From Oscillatoria nigro-viridis PCC 7112 (GTDB taxonomy: Bacteria; Cyanobacteriota; Cyanobacteriia; Cyanobacteriales; Microcoleaceae): a stretch of 64,000 bases of DNA. Numbering within the stretch: the first letter of the stretch is position 1; each line of letters begins with the position of its first letter. Made by a program: the position numbers and the translations under genes. Under the pieces are notes generated by a model. That model saw only the letters and a list, made by a program, of their open reading frames with translations. It made no database searches and had not been told where the DNA came from. This document shows, one piece after another, positions 53,171-61,531 of the stretch. The stretch is taken from assembly GCF_000317475.1 (NCBI RefSeq), contig NC_019729.1, positions 4,478,501 through 4,542,500 of the forward strand, in the 5' to 3' direction.

Positions 53171-54193
53171 TTACTGATGGCGTTTAACAGCTTCCACCAA
53201 AGCAATAACATCTTCTTCTTTAGTATTAAAAGCCGTTACCAGTCTAACAGTACATTCATCCCACCGATAAAACTGAAAACCCTCAGCTAAAACCGCTGCA
53301 ATTACCGATTCTGGAATCTGCATGAAAATCTCGTTTGCTTCAACCCGATGGCAAAACTTCGCTCCCTCAACTCCCGCCAAACCTGCGGCTAATTTGGCTG
53401 CCATATTATTTGCATGAGCCGCATTTTTTAGCCACAAATCATTCGTTATATACGCTTCCAACTGCGCCGACAAGAACCGCATTTTCGAGAAAAGATGCCC
53501 GCTGCGCTTGCGGTAAAAAGGGAAAGTCTTTGCTAATTCTCGATCAAAAAAAACCACAGCTTCTGCACCCATCGCGCCGTTTTTTGTCGCTCCAAAGGAT
53601 AGAATATCCACACCAGCGCGCCAGGTAACATCCGCAGGAGAACAGCCAAGACTGGCGACAGCATTGGCAAAGCGGGCTCCATCCATGTGCAGGTGCAAAT
53701 TATGAGCGCGAACCACTTCCGAAATGTGGGAAATTTCCGCTGGATTGTAGACAGTTCCGGCTTCCGTTGCTTGAGTGATGCTGAGGGCTGCGGGCTGTAC
53801 GTGATGGACGACACCTGCACCAGCGCGATCGAGTATTTTTCCTAAAGTCTCTGGCTCTATTTTACCGTGATTTCCTGTTAATGTCACTAACTTTGCACCG
53901 CCTGTAAAAAACTCCGGCGCGCCGCATTCATCCAGATTAATATGAGATTCGGCGTGACAGTAAACAGCCCCGTAAGGAGGAGTGACAACCGCAAGGGCTA
54001 GAGAATTAGCAGCCGAACCAGTTGCTACAGGGAAAACAGTCACCGATGTCTCGAACAAATCCGAAAATTTAACTTGCAAACGCTGTGTATATTCATCATC
54101 TCCGTAAGACATCACAGCACCGCAATTAGCTGCTGCAATCGCCGCCATAATCTCCGGCGAAACCCCGGTTGCATTGTCGCTACAAAAATTCAT
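53171..54193 (-). CDS. ltaE: Low-specificity L-threonine aldolase
   Basis: PLP enzyme splitting threonine/allo-threonine to glycine and acetaldehyde. From MNFCSDNATGVSPEIM it has 340 residues. Motifs are VFPVATGSAANSLALA, CHAESHINLDECGAPEF, LHMDGARFANAVASLG and DILSFGATKNGAMGAEAVVF with the PLP Lys. Full-length for the beta-eliminating lyase family. Confidence 0.88.
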   Translation of the reverse strand: MNFCSDNATGVSPEIMAAIAAANCGAVMSYGDDEYTQRLQVKFSDLFETSVTVFPVATGSAANSLALAVVTPPYGAVYCHAESHINLDECGAPEFFTGGAKLVTLTGNHGKIEPETLGKILDRAGAGVVHHVQPAALSITQATEAGTVYNPAEISHISEVVRAHNLHLHMDGARFANAVASLGCSPADVTWRAGVDILSFGATKNGAMGAEAVVFFDRELAKTFPFYRKRSGHLFSKMRFLSAQLEAYITNDLWLKNAAHANNMAAKLAAGLAGVEGAKFCHRVEANEIFMQIPESVIAAVLAEGFQFYRWDECTVRLVTAFNTKEEDVIALVEAVKRHQ

Positions 54194-54275
54194 TAGAATA
54201 ATTGGTAAATAGAATCTATAATATAACTCAACACTCAACAGTCAACACTCAAGCATTAAACCAAGAGGCAGACTT

Positions 54276-54488
54276 ATGGCAGAGTACCGCCAAATAGAAT
54301 ACCGCATCGGCAAAGACGGCAAAATTACCGAAACCGTCCTCAACGCCACCGGTTCGAGTTGCACCGAAACCACCGCCGGAATTGAAAAAGCCCTCGGAAA
54401 AGTAGAATCTCAAGACTTGCTGCCAGAATACTACGAAGGGGAAGAAAATTTGATCGTTGAACAAACGCAGACTTTAAAACAAGTTTAG
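54276..54488 (+). CDS. DUF2997 family protein
   Basis: A 70-residue conserved protein, AEYRQIEYRIGKDGKITETV and ATGSSCTETTAGIEKALG. In cyanobacteria DUF2997 genes are often next to chaperone-like or ycf35 genes. Here it is 11 nt before the GrpE-like gene, so likely in one operon with it and the Hsp70. Function unknown; a single conserved Cys. Confidence 0.75.
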   Translation: MAEYRQIEYRIGKDGKITETVLNATGSSCTETTAGIEKALGKVESQDLLPEYYEGEENLIVEQTQTLKQV

Positions 54489-54499
54489 AAGAGTTAAAG

Positions 54500-55282
54500 A
54501 TGTTTGATCTCCTGGGTGCAACAGTTGATGTAACAACAGTGCCTGCCTTCAGCTTCGCGCTGGCTGTCGGGGGCATTTTTCTAATTTTAGTCTACGTTTA
54601 TGCTGCATCTGAGGCGGGAGATGCGATCGAGTTTAAGTACGATACAATTCTGCGGGAACGCATGAATCAGCTAGACATTCTCGATTGGCAAGACTTAGGC
54701 GAAAAAGCAGGCTTAAGTCGCTTTGGGGTGCGCTTAGTGCGGCAGGGAGACGTGGGAAAACTCACGCTAGACCAACTGAGGCGGCTGGCAACAGTGCTGA
54801 ATTTGAATTTTCAAGAGTTCGATCGCACTTTGAGCGCGCTGCCTATATCGGCTACAATCACAACTAATGCCAGCGAAATAGAAGAATTGAGGCAACAGTG
54901 TTTCCGGCTGCGAGAAGAACTGCAGCAGCAAAAAGCTCAACTAACTGCCGATTTTCGCCGCGCTACCTTTGAACAGTTACAAACTTTGTTGACTAACTAT
55001 CCCGCCGCCCGCAAAATGGCAGAAGCCAAGCCGGATATGCCAGCCAAAAATCTCTCAGCTTTGTTTACTCCCTTAGAAAATCTCTTGTCAAGTTGGGCTT
55101 TTGAAACTATTGGTTCAACTTGGGAACAAGTGACTTACAATCCGCAGTTGCACCAGCCGGATGTTGAGGATATAACCGAAGGAGAATTAGTTTATATTCG
55201 GTTTGTCGGCTATCGGGAGGGAGAGCGAATTCTTGTTCCTGCTAAAGTTAGCCGCACCCTTCCAGGCGGCATAAAAAATTAA
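54500..55282 (+). CDS. GrpE-like cochaperone, membrane-anchored
   Basis: 260 residues. A hydrophobic helix (about 15-36, FSFALAVGGIFLILVYVYAA) is followed by an HTH-like region (WQDLGEKAGLSRFGVRLVRQ), a long coiled coil (EIEELRQQCFRLREELQQQK) and a C-terminal GrpE-type part. This gene type is found beside the atypical Hsp70 that follows, as its likely nucleotide-exchange partner. A true grpE is shorter in the N-terminal part and lacks a membrane helix. Confidence 0.75.
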   Translation: MFDLLGATVDVTTVPAFSFALAVGGIFLILVYVYAASEAGDAIEFKYDTILRERMNQLDILDWQDLGEKAGLSRFGVRLVRQGDVGKLTLDQLRRLATVLNLNFQEFDRTLSALPISATITTNASEIEELRQQCFRLREELQQQKAQLTADFRRATFEQLQTLLTNYPAARKMAEAKPDMPAKNLSALFTPLENLLSSWAFETIGSTWEQVTYNPQLHQPDVEDITEGELVYIRFVGYREGERILVPAKVSRTLPGGIKN

Positions 55283-55373
55283 GTAAGGGGCGCAATGCGA
55301 CCCTAAAAATAGAGTAGATTCGTAAGTCATATAAAGTAAAGTTAGCTGCACCACTCTGGGCCGCATGAAAAAT

Positions 55374-55400
55374 AAAATCTAAAATCTAAAATCTAAAATC
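55374..55400. repeat. AAAATCT heptamer tract
   Basis: Four copies just before the Hsp70 start (ATG 55404), leaving no room for a Shine-Dalgarno sequence there. Confidence 0.8.
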
Positions 55401-55403
55401 ACC

Positions 55404-57035
55404 ATGACTACAGTTGCCATTGACTTCGGCACCAGCAACACGGTTGTCTGCATTCTCAACCCGGATACGCAAACACCAGAAACTTTGAGATTGGGCGAGA
55501 TGTCCCGCATTTTTAAAACGAAGAATTTGAGCGGAGATGTTCGAGAAATATCTGTAGTGCCGACTTTAGTTTTTGTGAAAAATGCCGGAGAGTTGATATT
55601 GGGAGAAAAAGTGCGATCGCAGCGTTTGGGGCAATCCCAGCCCGACCGTTTTTTCAAAGCTTTTAAACGCAATTTAGCTGCCGACTTTCAGCCGCCACCC
55701 CGCAATATCGACGGCGAAACCTACACAGCAGAATCAGTAGCAGAACAGTTTATCAAAACTATTTGGAAACAATTATATTTACAAAATATACAGCCAGAAA
55801 AAGTAATTTTCACAGTCCCAGTCGGAGCATTTGAGCGATATCTAGATTGGTTTCGCGACTTAGGAGAAAATTTGGGAGTTGCGGAAGTTCAGGTAATAGA
55901 TGAATCCACAGCCGCCGCCCTGGGATATGCAGTAAAACGCCCCGGATCTCTAGTTTTAGTAGTTGATTTTGGCGGCGGAACTTTAGATTTAAGTTTAGTC
56001 CGTACTGCTGTAACCCCCCCCTTACCTCCCCTTACCAAGGGGGGGAGAAATCTCGCTCCCCCCCTTGACAAGGGGGGGCTGGGGGGGGTGCGTGCCGAAG
56101 TGTTGGCAAAATCCGATGCTTATGTAGGCGGCGAAGATATTGACATCTGGATTGTCGAAGATTATTTGCGGCAAATTGGTTCGTCGCGGGCAGAAGTCGG
56201 CCCAGTGGGCTGGCAAAATTTATTAGAAATAGCGGAAAAATTAAAAATTCAACTTTCTCAAGTTAATGAAGCGAAGGAAAGTTGGTTTGACGATGAAAAT
56301 TTTATGTCTTACGACTTGCAGCTAAACCGAGAGAAACTTGAGAAAATTCTGGAATCTCGGCAGTTGTTAGAACAGTTGCGACAAGCTTTAGATGAAGTGC
56401 TGAGCATTGCAATGGGAAAAGGTATCGGCAAAGGAGATATAGAACAGGTTTTGCTGGTAGGAGGAACTTCTATAATTCCGGCTGTATCTAATTTAGTGGT
56501 GTCGTATTTTGGGCGGCAAAAAGTCCAAACAGATAAGCCGTTTGAAGCTGTGGCGCACGGTGCTTTAGCGCTGACACAATTAGCGAGTGTTGAGGATTAT
56601 TTGCGCCACAGCTATGCAATTCGCCTCTGGGAACCTTACGCTAAAGCTTATGCTTATTCGCCGATATTTAGCAAGGAAATGAAGTATCCCTGTCAAAGTT
56701 CCGAAGAGTTGACGCTGCAAGTGGCAATTGAAGGGCAAAGGGAAATTCGGTTAGATATTGGGGAAGTTGCGGAGGTATCGCAAGCGGAGGTTATTTTTAA
56801 CGAAAAAGGGCAAATGACGAGCAGTTGGCTCAACAAACAGACGGATTTTCGCTCTCTGGAAAGCCACCACCAGCAGGTTTGCGTAGCGCATTTGAATCCG
56901 CCCGGGGTATTGGGCATTGACAGGGTTTCGGTGAGTTTTGAGGTGGATGAGAGGCGGGTTTTGTTGGCGACGGTGCGGGATTTGGTGACTGGTAAGGTGT
57001 TGGTGGAAAAAGGGGCGATCGCCAAACTGCAATAG
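55404..57035 (+). CDS. Atypical Hsp70 family chaperone
   Basis: 543 residues. The ATPase domain starts MTTVAIDFGTSNTVVCIL (phosphate-1), then VIFTVPVGAFERYLDWF, VQVIDESTAAALGYAV and LVVDFGGGTLDLSLV (phosphate-2), and ends LLVGGTSIIPAVSNLV. The C-terminal part is short, without a normal DnaK lid, so it is not the main DnaK. Residues about 203-232 (PPLPPLTKGGRN...GGLGGV) interrupt the ATPase domain and are repeat DNA. Partner of the GrpE-like gene 120 nt upstream. Confidence 0.85.
   Translation: MTTVAIDFGTSNTVVCILNPDTQTPETLRLGEMSRIFKTKNLSGDVREISVVPTLVFVKNAGELILGEKVRSQRLGQSQPDRFFKAFKRNLAADFQPPPRNIDGETYTAESVAEQFIKTIWKQLYLQNIQPEKVIFTVPVGAFERYLDWFRDLGENLGVAEVQVIDESTAAALGYAVKRPGSLVLVVDFGGGTLDLSLVRTAVTPPLPPLTKGGRNLAPPLDKGGLGGVRAEVLAKSDAYVGGEDIDIWIVEDYLRQIGSSRAEVGPVGWQNLLEIAEKLKIQLSQVNEAKESWFDDENFMSYDLQLNREKLEKILESRQLLEQLRQALDEVLSIAMGKGIGKGDIEQVLLVGGTSIIPAVSNLVVSYFGRQKVQTDKPFEAVAHGALALTQLASVEDYLRHSYAIRLWEPYAKAYAYSPIFSKEMKYPCQSSEELTLQVAIEGQREIRLDIGEVAEVSQAEVIFNEKGQMTSSWLNKQTDFRSLESHHQQVCVAHLNPPGVLGIDRVSVSFEVDERRVLLATVRDLVTGKVLVEKGAIAKLQ
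56010..56090. repeat. GC-rich repeat inserted in frame in the Hsp70 gene
   Basis: CCCCCCCTTACCTCCCCTTA is followed by palindromic CCTTGACAAGG/CCTTACCAAGG-type arms and a G-run. It belongs to a repeat widespread between cyanobacterial genes; here it is translated. Confidence 0.8.
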
Positions 57036-57150
57036 TGATAAAATTTTGAGTAAGTTTTTTCACTAAGATCAGACTCGACGATTGAAATCGCCACTACACA
57101 AACTTTTGTCCCAGCAGAAGGGGACTAAAGAATAAAGAAGGATTTTAAAA

Positions 57151-57756
57151 ATGGCATACAGCGATTTTACTACGATTACAAAAGTGCGTGCAGCATTTAA
57201 CCTCACTGTTAATGAAAAAACAGTTTTGTTTGCAGATGTAGAATCAATTGCACCTAGCGAATATCTCAAAACAACCCTAGCAGAATATATCCCTCTCGCT
57301 AATGCTATCAATACTGAAAAAGCTCGCTCGGAGTTAATTATTGCTCCCGTATTATTAGAAGCACGGCGCATTTTAAACTTCCAAATCGGCTTTTTCTCCG
57401 GCACTGAATTTAATGCAGATCCCGAAAGTGGACTTAACGGGTACTGCGATTATATCCTCACCGCATCCAGCGATTTGTACGAAATCCGAACGCCAGTTGT
57501 CACCTTAGTAGAAGCCAAAAATGAAAACATCAAAAACGGATTAGGACAGTGTATTGCTGAAATGTTGGGAGCCCAGCGATTCAATCAACAGCAAAATGAT
57601 GAAATTGAGGCGATTTACGGAGGTGTTACCACGGGCAATGCTTGGAAGTTTCTCAAATTGGTAAATCAAACAGCTTTTATTGACTTGAACGATTATTATA
57701 TTAACGAAGTTGACAAAATTCTCGGAATTTTAACAAAACCTTTACGCAAAGACTAA
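57151..57756 (+). CDS. Putative PD-(D/E)XK-fold protein
   Basis: 201 residues, no named family recognised with certainty. The arrangement E61 (ARSELIIAPVLLEARR), D100 (GYCDYILT), E121-A-K123 (TLVEAKNENI) and a following Q133 (GLGQCIAEMLGA) fits the restriction-endonuclease-like core. It could be an orphan nuclease or a decayed one. An open codon pattern and a start after GAAGGATT support expression. Confidence 0.6.
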   Translation: MAYSDFTTITKVRAAFNLTVNEKTVLFADVESIAPSEYLKTTLAEYIPLANAINTEKARSELIIAPVLLEARRILNFQIGFFSGTEFNADPESGLNGYCDYILTASSDLYEIRTPVVTLVEAKNENIKNGLGQCIAEMLGAQRFNQQQNDEIEAIYGGVTTGNAWKFLKLVNQTAFIDLNDYYINEVDKILGILTKPLRKD

Positions 57757-57784
57757 AAACAACGATTGCCATCAAATTTATGCC

Positions 57785-58642
57785 ATGAAAAAACAACAAA
57801 ATAAATTCAGCCACCTGACGGCAATTGAAAGAATTTCCCTGTCATTTCCGGCAAGATTTTTATTGGATAAAAACTTGCTGCAAGGGAAAGTCTTAGATTT
57901 TGGGTGCGGTTTCGGCAGCGATGTTAGATTGTTGCAGCAAAAAGGCTTGAATATTGCGGGCTACGACCCTTATTATTTCCCGCAATTCCCCGAAGATAAA
58001 TTCGACACCATCATTTGCTTTTATGTTTTGAATGTTTTGTTTCCTGAAGAACAAGCTAATGTTTTGATGGAAGTGTCGCACCTGTTGAAACCGGGAGGGA
58101 ATGCGTATTTTGCGGTGAGAAGGGATATCAAAAAAGAAGGCTTTCGAGAACATTATGTCCACAAAAAACCTACATATCAGTGCATTGTCAAACTGCCATT
58201 TAAGCCAGTTCACCTAGATGAGTATTGCGAAATTTACAAATACGTGCATTACAACCATCAAAGAAATTCAACTAATAACTGCATATTCTGCAATCCGTAT
58301 AAAAACCTAATTTTGCTAACTGAATCAGCAACAGCTTATGCGATGTTTGACGGTTATCCCGCCAGCAAAGGTCATGTTTTAATTATCCCCAAGCGTCACG
58401 TTGCCAATTATTTTGAACTGCCGTTTCGAGAGCAATCGGCTTGCTGGTTTATGGCTAATAAGGTACAAGAGATGTTAAGTAAAGAATTTCAGCCGGACGG
58501 GTTTAATGTGGGTCTCAATATTAATAAACAGGCCGGTCAAAGTCGCAGTCACGCGGCTATTCATGTTATCCCCCGTTACAAGAGGGATGCGGCGGGGAAT
58601 AAAGGCGGAATTAGGTATGTGATTCCCAAGAGTGAAAAATAA
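57785..58642 (+). CDS. Methyltransferase-HIT domain fusion with altered HIT active site
   Basis: 285 residues. Residues about 20-150 are a class I methyltransferase (KVLDFGCGFGSDVRLLQQKG, FDTIICFYVLNVLFPEEQ, LLKPGGNAYF). Residues 165-285 are a HIT nucleotide hydrolase/transferase (CIFCNPYK with the zinc-type CxxC, GHVLIIPKRHVANY). The HIT triad His-x-His-x-His reads H256-A-A258-I-H260, so the nucleophilic middle His is Ala. The fold should bind nucleotides, but normal HIT catalysis is unlikely. Known fusion family; its role is not established. Confidence 0.78.
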   Translation: MKKQQNKFSHLTAIERISLSFPARFLLDKNLLQGKVLDFGCGFGSDVRLLQQKGLNIAGYDPYYFPQFPEDKFDTIICFYVLNVLFPEEQANVLMEVSHLLKPGGNAYFAVRRDIKKEGFREHYVHKKPTYQCIVKLPFKPVHLDEYCEIYKYVHYNHQRNSTNNCIFCNPYKNLILLTESATAYAMFDGYPASKGHVLIIPKRHVANYFELPFREQSACWFMANKVQEMLSKEFQPDGFNVGLNINKQAGQSRSHAAIHVIPRYKRDAAGNKGGIRYVIPKSEK

Positions 58643-58669
58643 AAGTTAGCCAATTGTGAAAGGAATTAT

Positions 58670-58712
58670 TTTTTACCGCAGAGGCGCAGAGAACACAGAG
58701 GAATAGAGAAGA
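58670..58712. repeat. ACCGCAGAGGCGCAGAGAAC repeat
   Basis: Inverted member of the CTCTGCG family (12266, 48518). It sits 26 nt past the methyltransferase-HIT gene. Confidence 0.7.
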
Positions 58713-58830
58713 GAGGAATTCATAATTTTTGTAAGGATTGTTATATTTGAGCAAACGGCGAGCAAAATAGAGTTAAAATGTGTTTGCAAGGTCTAAAACT
58801 ACACATTAGCAACAATTTGGTGTTCTGTTT

Positions 58831-59400
58831 ATGTCTAAGCGCAAAAAGCAAGAATGGCTCAAGGAAACCCTAGAGCTTAAAGAAAACCACAATTGGAAGT
58901 CAAAGCCTGGAACTCGAATTTTTGTAGCAGGAAGAGGTGCAGTCCGCTTTGATGTCCCGGAAGATTGGCATTTTGAACCGGATACTAACTCGTTCCGATT
59001 TACGGATAAAAAGCCGCCGGATGATGATTGTCGTTTGGAGGTTTCGTTTAATTTGCTACCACCTAATAACTGGGCAGATTTTCCGCTGGTGCCGCTATTA
59101 CAGAAGGTGGTTGAAGATGATACGCGAAATCCGATCGCTTTTGGGGAAATTATCCAATTGAAGCGGCAAACTGCCCGCGTTGTTTGGACTGAATTTAAGT
59201 TTATCGACCCTCCAGAACAGCGGGAAGCTTATTCGCGAATCTGTATCGGACTGGGTTCTAATGTTCAGTGTTTGATTACTTTTGACTATTGGGTTGACGA
59301 TGCTGAACGTTTGACTCCTGTCTGGGATACGGTGATGGATTCGTTAGTTCTGGGTTTGTTTATTAGCGACCCTCGAACGGGGTTCGCACGTCCAGACTAG
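58831..59400 (+). CDS. Conserved protein of unknown function
   Basis: 189 residues, soluble, no signal peptide. The pattern VRFDVPEDWHFEPDTNSFRF, FKFIDPPEQREAYSRICIGL, DYWVDDAERLTPVWDTVMDS suggests a PsbP/Mog1/DcrB-like fold, which is only a visual impression. Four of the first seven residues are basic (KRKK). The family is unknown to me; the clean start and length support a gene. Confidence 0.6.
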   Translation: MSKRKKQEWLKETLELKENHNWKSKPGTRIFVAGRGAVRFDVPEDWHFEPDTNSFRFTDKKPPDDDCRLEVSFNLLPPNNWADFPLVPLLQKVVEDDTRNPIAFGEIIQLKRQTARVVWTEFKFIDPPEQREAYSRICIGLGSNVQCLITFDYWVDDAERLTPVWDTVMDSLVLGLFISDPRTGFARPD

Positions 59401-59491
59401 ACCGATTTTCTGGGAAACGTTCAACCACTAATTTTGCTAAGTGTTGGATTGGCAAGCCAACAGTCAGTAAATTTAGAACCAACATTAAACT

Positions 59492-60046
59492 TTACAACCG
59501 CTTTGCCATGAAAATATCTGGCTTGCCAATTCCGTTCGCGTCGGGCATCACTCCCACGATCGCAAAACCCATTTTTTGATAAAATTCGTAGGGATGACCG
59601 CGCAAATTTCTAATTTTGGCGACGTGTTCCCAAACGTTAGGATAAAGATTGATGCCTGAAAGAGTGGTTTGATTGTCTTCGTCGTCGGTGCCCACCCACA
59701 GCACGATCCCTCCCCGGTTTTTAGCTTCTGCTGCTAAATCTGCTACGAGCGATCGACCAATTCCTTGTCCGCGAAATTCTGTTTTCACTACCAGCGGGTG
59801 CAGTTCCCAAACATTACCGTCATACTGTTTAATCCCGCCAATCCATCCCAAAACTTGATTGCTGTCGGCGACTGCAATTCGACTGATGCGATCGGCTGCC
59901 AAAGATTCTTGCACTTCTTGCAAAGCAGATTTTAGATCGGGCCAAGCATCGGGCCAATGCTCTTTAAAACCTTCAACTATTAATTTAGCTACCTGTTGAA
60001 TTTTTGGCTCGTCAACCGCACGCAAATCTGTAATTTGTACGTTCAT
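59492..60046 (-). CDS. GNAT acetyltransferase, AAC(6')-like
   Basis: 184 residues. Acetyl-CoA motif RGQGIGRSLVADLAAEAKNR near residue 92, and a C-terminal half LSGINLYPNVWEHVAKIRNL, HPYEFYQKMGFAIVGVMPDANG and KPDIFMAKR that closely resembles aminoglycoside 6'-N-acetyltransferases of the chromosomal kind. A resistance role is not implied by the match alone; natural substrates may differ. Confidence 0.8.
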   Translation of the reverse strand: MNVQITDLRAVDEPKIQQVAKLIVEGFKEHWPDAWPDLKSALQEVQESLAADRISRIAVADSNQVLGWIGGIKQYDGNVWELHPLVVKTEFRGQGIGRSLVADLAAEAKNRGGIVLWVGTDDEDNQTTLSGINLYPNVWEHVAKIRNLRGHPYEFYQKMGFAIVGVMPDANGIGKPDIFMAKRL

Positions 60047-60352
60047 GAATTTACATACTAAATCAAGGATTACGGACTAATACGCTCACACACCGGGTTT
60101 TATAACCGGGGTAAACGGCAAAAACGAAGTCAGGACTCACGAGGGCAACATTCGCTACAGCTTGCCCGATCGCTAGCTTTCATATTTCAGTCTAGGCTAA
60201 TTTTGCCATAAAATCGGATTTTGCGATCGGGTAAGGGCGATCGATCTTCTGCAGGGATAATTTGCGATCGCCAGTTTGCTCGATTTGAGTGGATCGGCTC
60301 ATACTGACAATGCTATAATTATTAACAAGTTGTGCTTAGGGAGACTACGGAA
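60047..60352. other. Spacer before the DUF262-HEPN pair
   Basis: About 300 nt with several GCGATCG motifs and a small CCGG-ttttataa-CCGG hairpin near 60092. A possible promoter, TTGAGT...TATAAT (60284-60320), precedes the DUF262 gene. No gene is seen. Confidence 0.4.
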
Positions 60353-61525
60353 ATGCAGATCGCACCATTTGAAGAAAAAATGTGGGAGAGTTCGCCAACA
60401 AAAACTCGCACTAAAATATCCGATAGTGAAATAAACGATAAGTACGAGTTAAGAGAGAATAGAATTCTTACTGAAATCAACCGTGAAAAGCTTCCGAGCT
60501 TTGTCCAGGCATTAAAGAATCCGGGTTATATGGAAGTGCGACCATTTTACCAAAGAAGATCGCGTTGGACTCCCAAGATGCAATCCCAATTAATCGAATC
60601 ATTTCTGATCAATATTCCCGTTCCGTCAATAATTTTATACGAAAAAGAATACTATTCATATGAGGTTATGGATGGTCAACAAAGAATTACTGCGATTCAG
60701 GATTTTTATGAAAACAAGCTTTCATTAACAGGGCTTGAACTCTGGCCTGAATTAAATGGACGTACCTATAATCAACTTCCTCAAAAAATTAGAGCGGGTA
60801 TCGACCGTCGTTCTATATCATCTACCGTAATTATTGCCGAATCAACTTCCGATCCTGAAGAGGCTCTATTCTTAAAACAAAAAACCTTCGAGCGCCTTAA
60901 CACTGGAGGCGTAGATTTAAGTCAGCAGGAAGTGCGAAACTGTTTGTATTATGGAAAGTTCAATGAACTGTTACTAAAATTATCGCGCCATCCTATATTT
61001 GCTGAGGCTTGGGGAATTCCGACAGACGATAACAGCCCCAAATTAGAGCAAAATACCCTTTATAAAAAAATGGAAGATGCTGAGTTAGTTCTGCGTTTTT
61101 TTGCTCTCAGAAATGTCGATAAGTTCCAGCGGGGAATGGAAGGATTTTTAGATTTGTACATGATGAGAAGTTTAAATTTTGATGAAGAAGAAATCAAGTA
61201 CTTGGAATCTATTTTTCTCAAAACTATCACAATAGCTCACCTAATTTACGGAGAGCATTTATTCAAACCATTTGACCAGAAAACTCAAACTTGGTCAAAC
61301 AAAAGTTTGAAAGCATATTATGATGCAATTATGGTTGGTTTAAGCAGGCACTTGCAATATGAAAAAAGATTAATTGCTCTAAAAAACCGAATTATTGAAG
61401 AGACAAAGAACCTCTTTAAAAAACCTGAATCTAGTCTTCTCACAGGAGGTGGAAAAACCAAGGCAGAGATTCAGGATCGAATCAGGATATTTGACGAAAT
61501 GCTTTTGCAAGTTATCGGAGAGTAA
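60353..61525 (+). CDS. DUF262 (GmrSD-N/ParB-like) nuclease-associated protein
   Basis: 390 residues from MQIAPFEEKMWESSP. DUF262 core: RPFYQRRSRWTPKMQSQLIE, the nucleotide-binding region FLINIPVPSIILYEKEY, YEVMDGQQRITAIQDFYEN (DGQQR), and FERLNTGGVDLSQQEVRNCL. DUF262 is the ATPase-like half of GmrSD-type modification-dependent restriction systems; here the DUF1524 HNH half is absent. It forms a two-gene unit with the HEPN gene 6 nt downstream. An AGGGAG fixes ATG 60353 over a GTG at 60332. Confidence 0.85.
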   Translation: MQIAPFEEKMWESSPTKTRTKISDSEINDKYELRENRILTEINREKLPSFVQALKNPGYMEVRPFYQRRSRWTPKMQSQLIESFLINIPVPSIILYEKEYYSYEVMDGQQRITAIQDFYENKLSLTGLELWPELNGRTYNQLPQKIRAGIDRRSISSTVIIAESTSDPEEALFLKQKTFERLNTGGVDLSQQEVRNCLYYGKFNELLLKLSRHPIFAEAWGIPTDDNSPKLEQNTLYKKMEDAELVLRFFALRNVDKFQRGMEGFLDLYMMRSLNFDEEEIKYLESIFLKTITIAHLIYGEHLFKPFDQKTQTWSNKSLKAYYDAIMVGLSRHLQYEKRLIALKNRIIEETKNLFKKPESSLLTGGGKTKAEIQDRIRIFDEMLLQVIGE

Positions 61526-61531
61526 CTTGCG

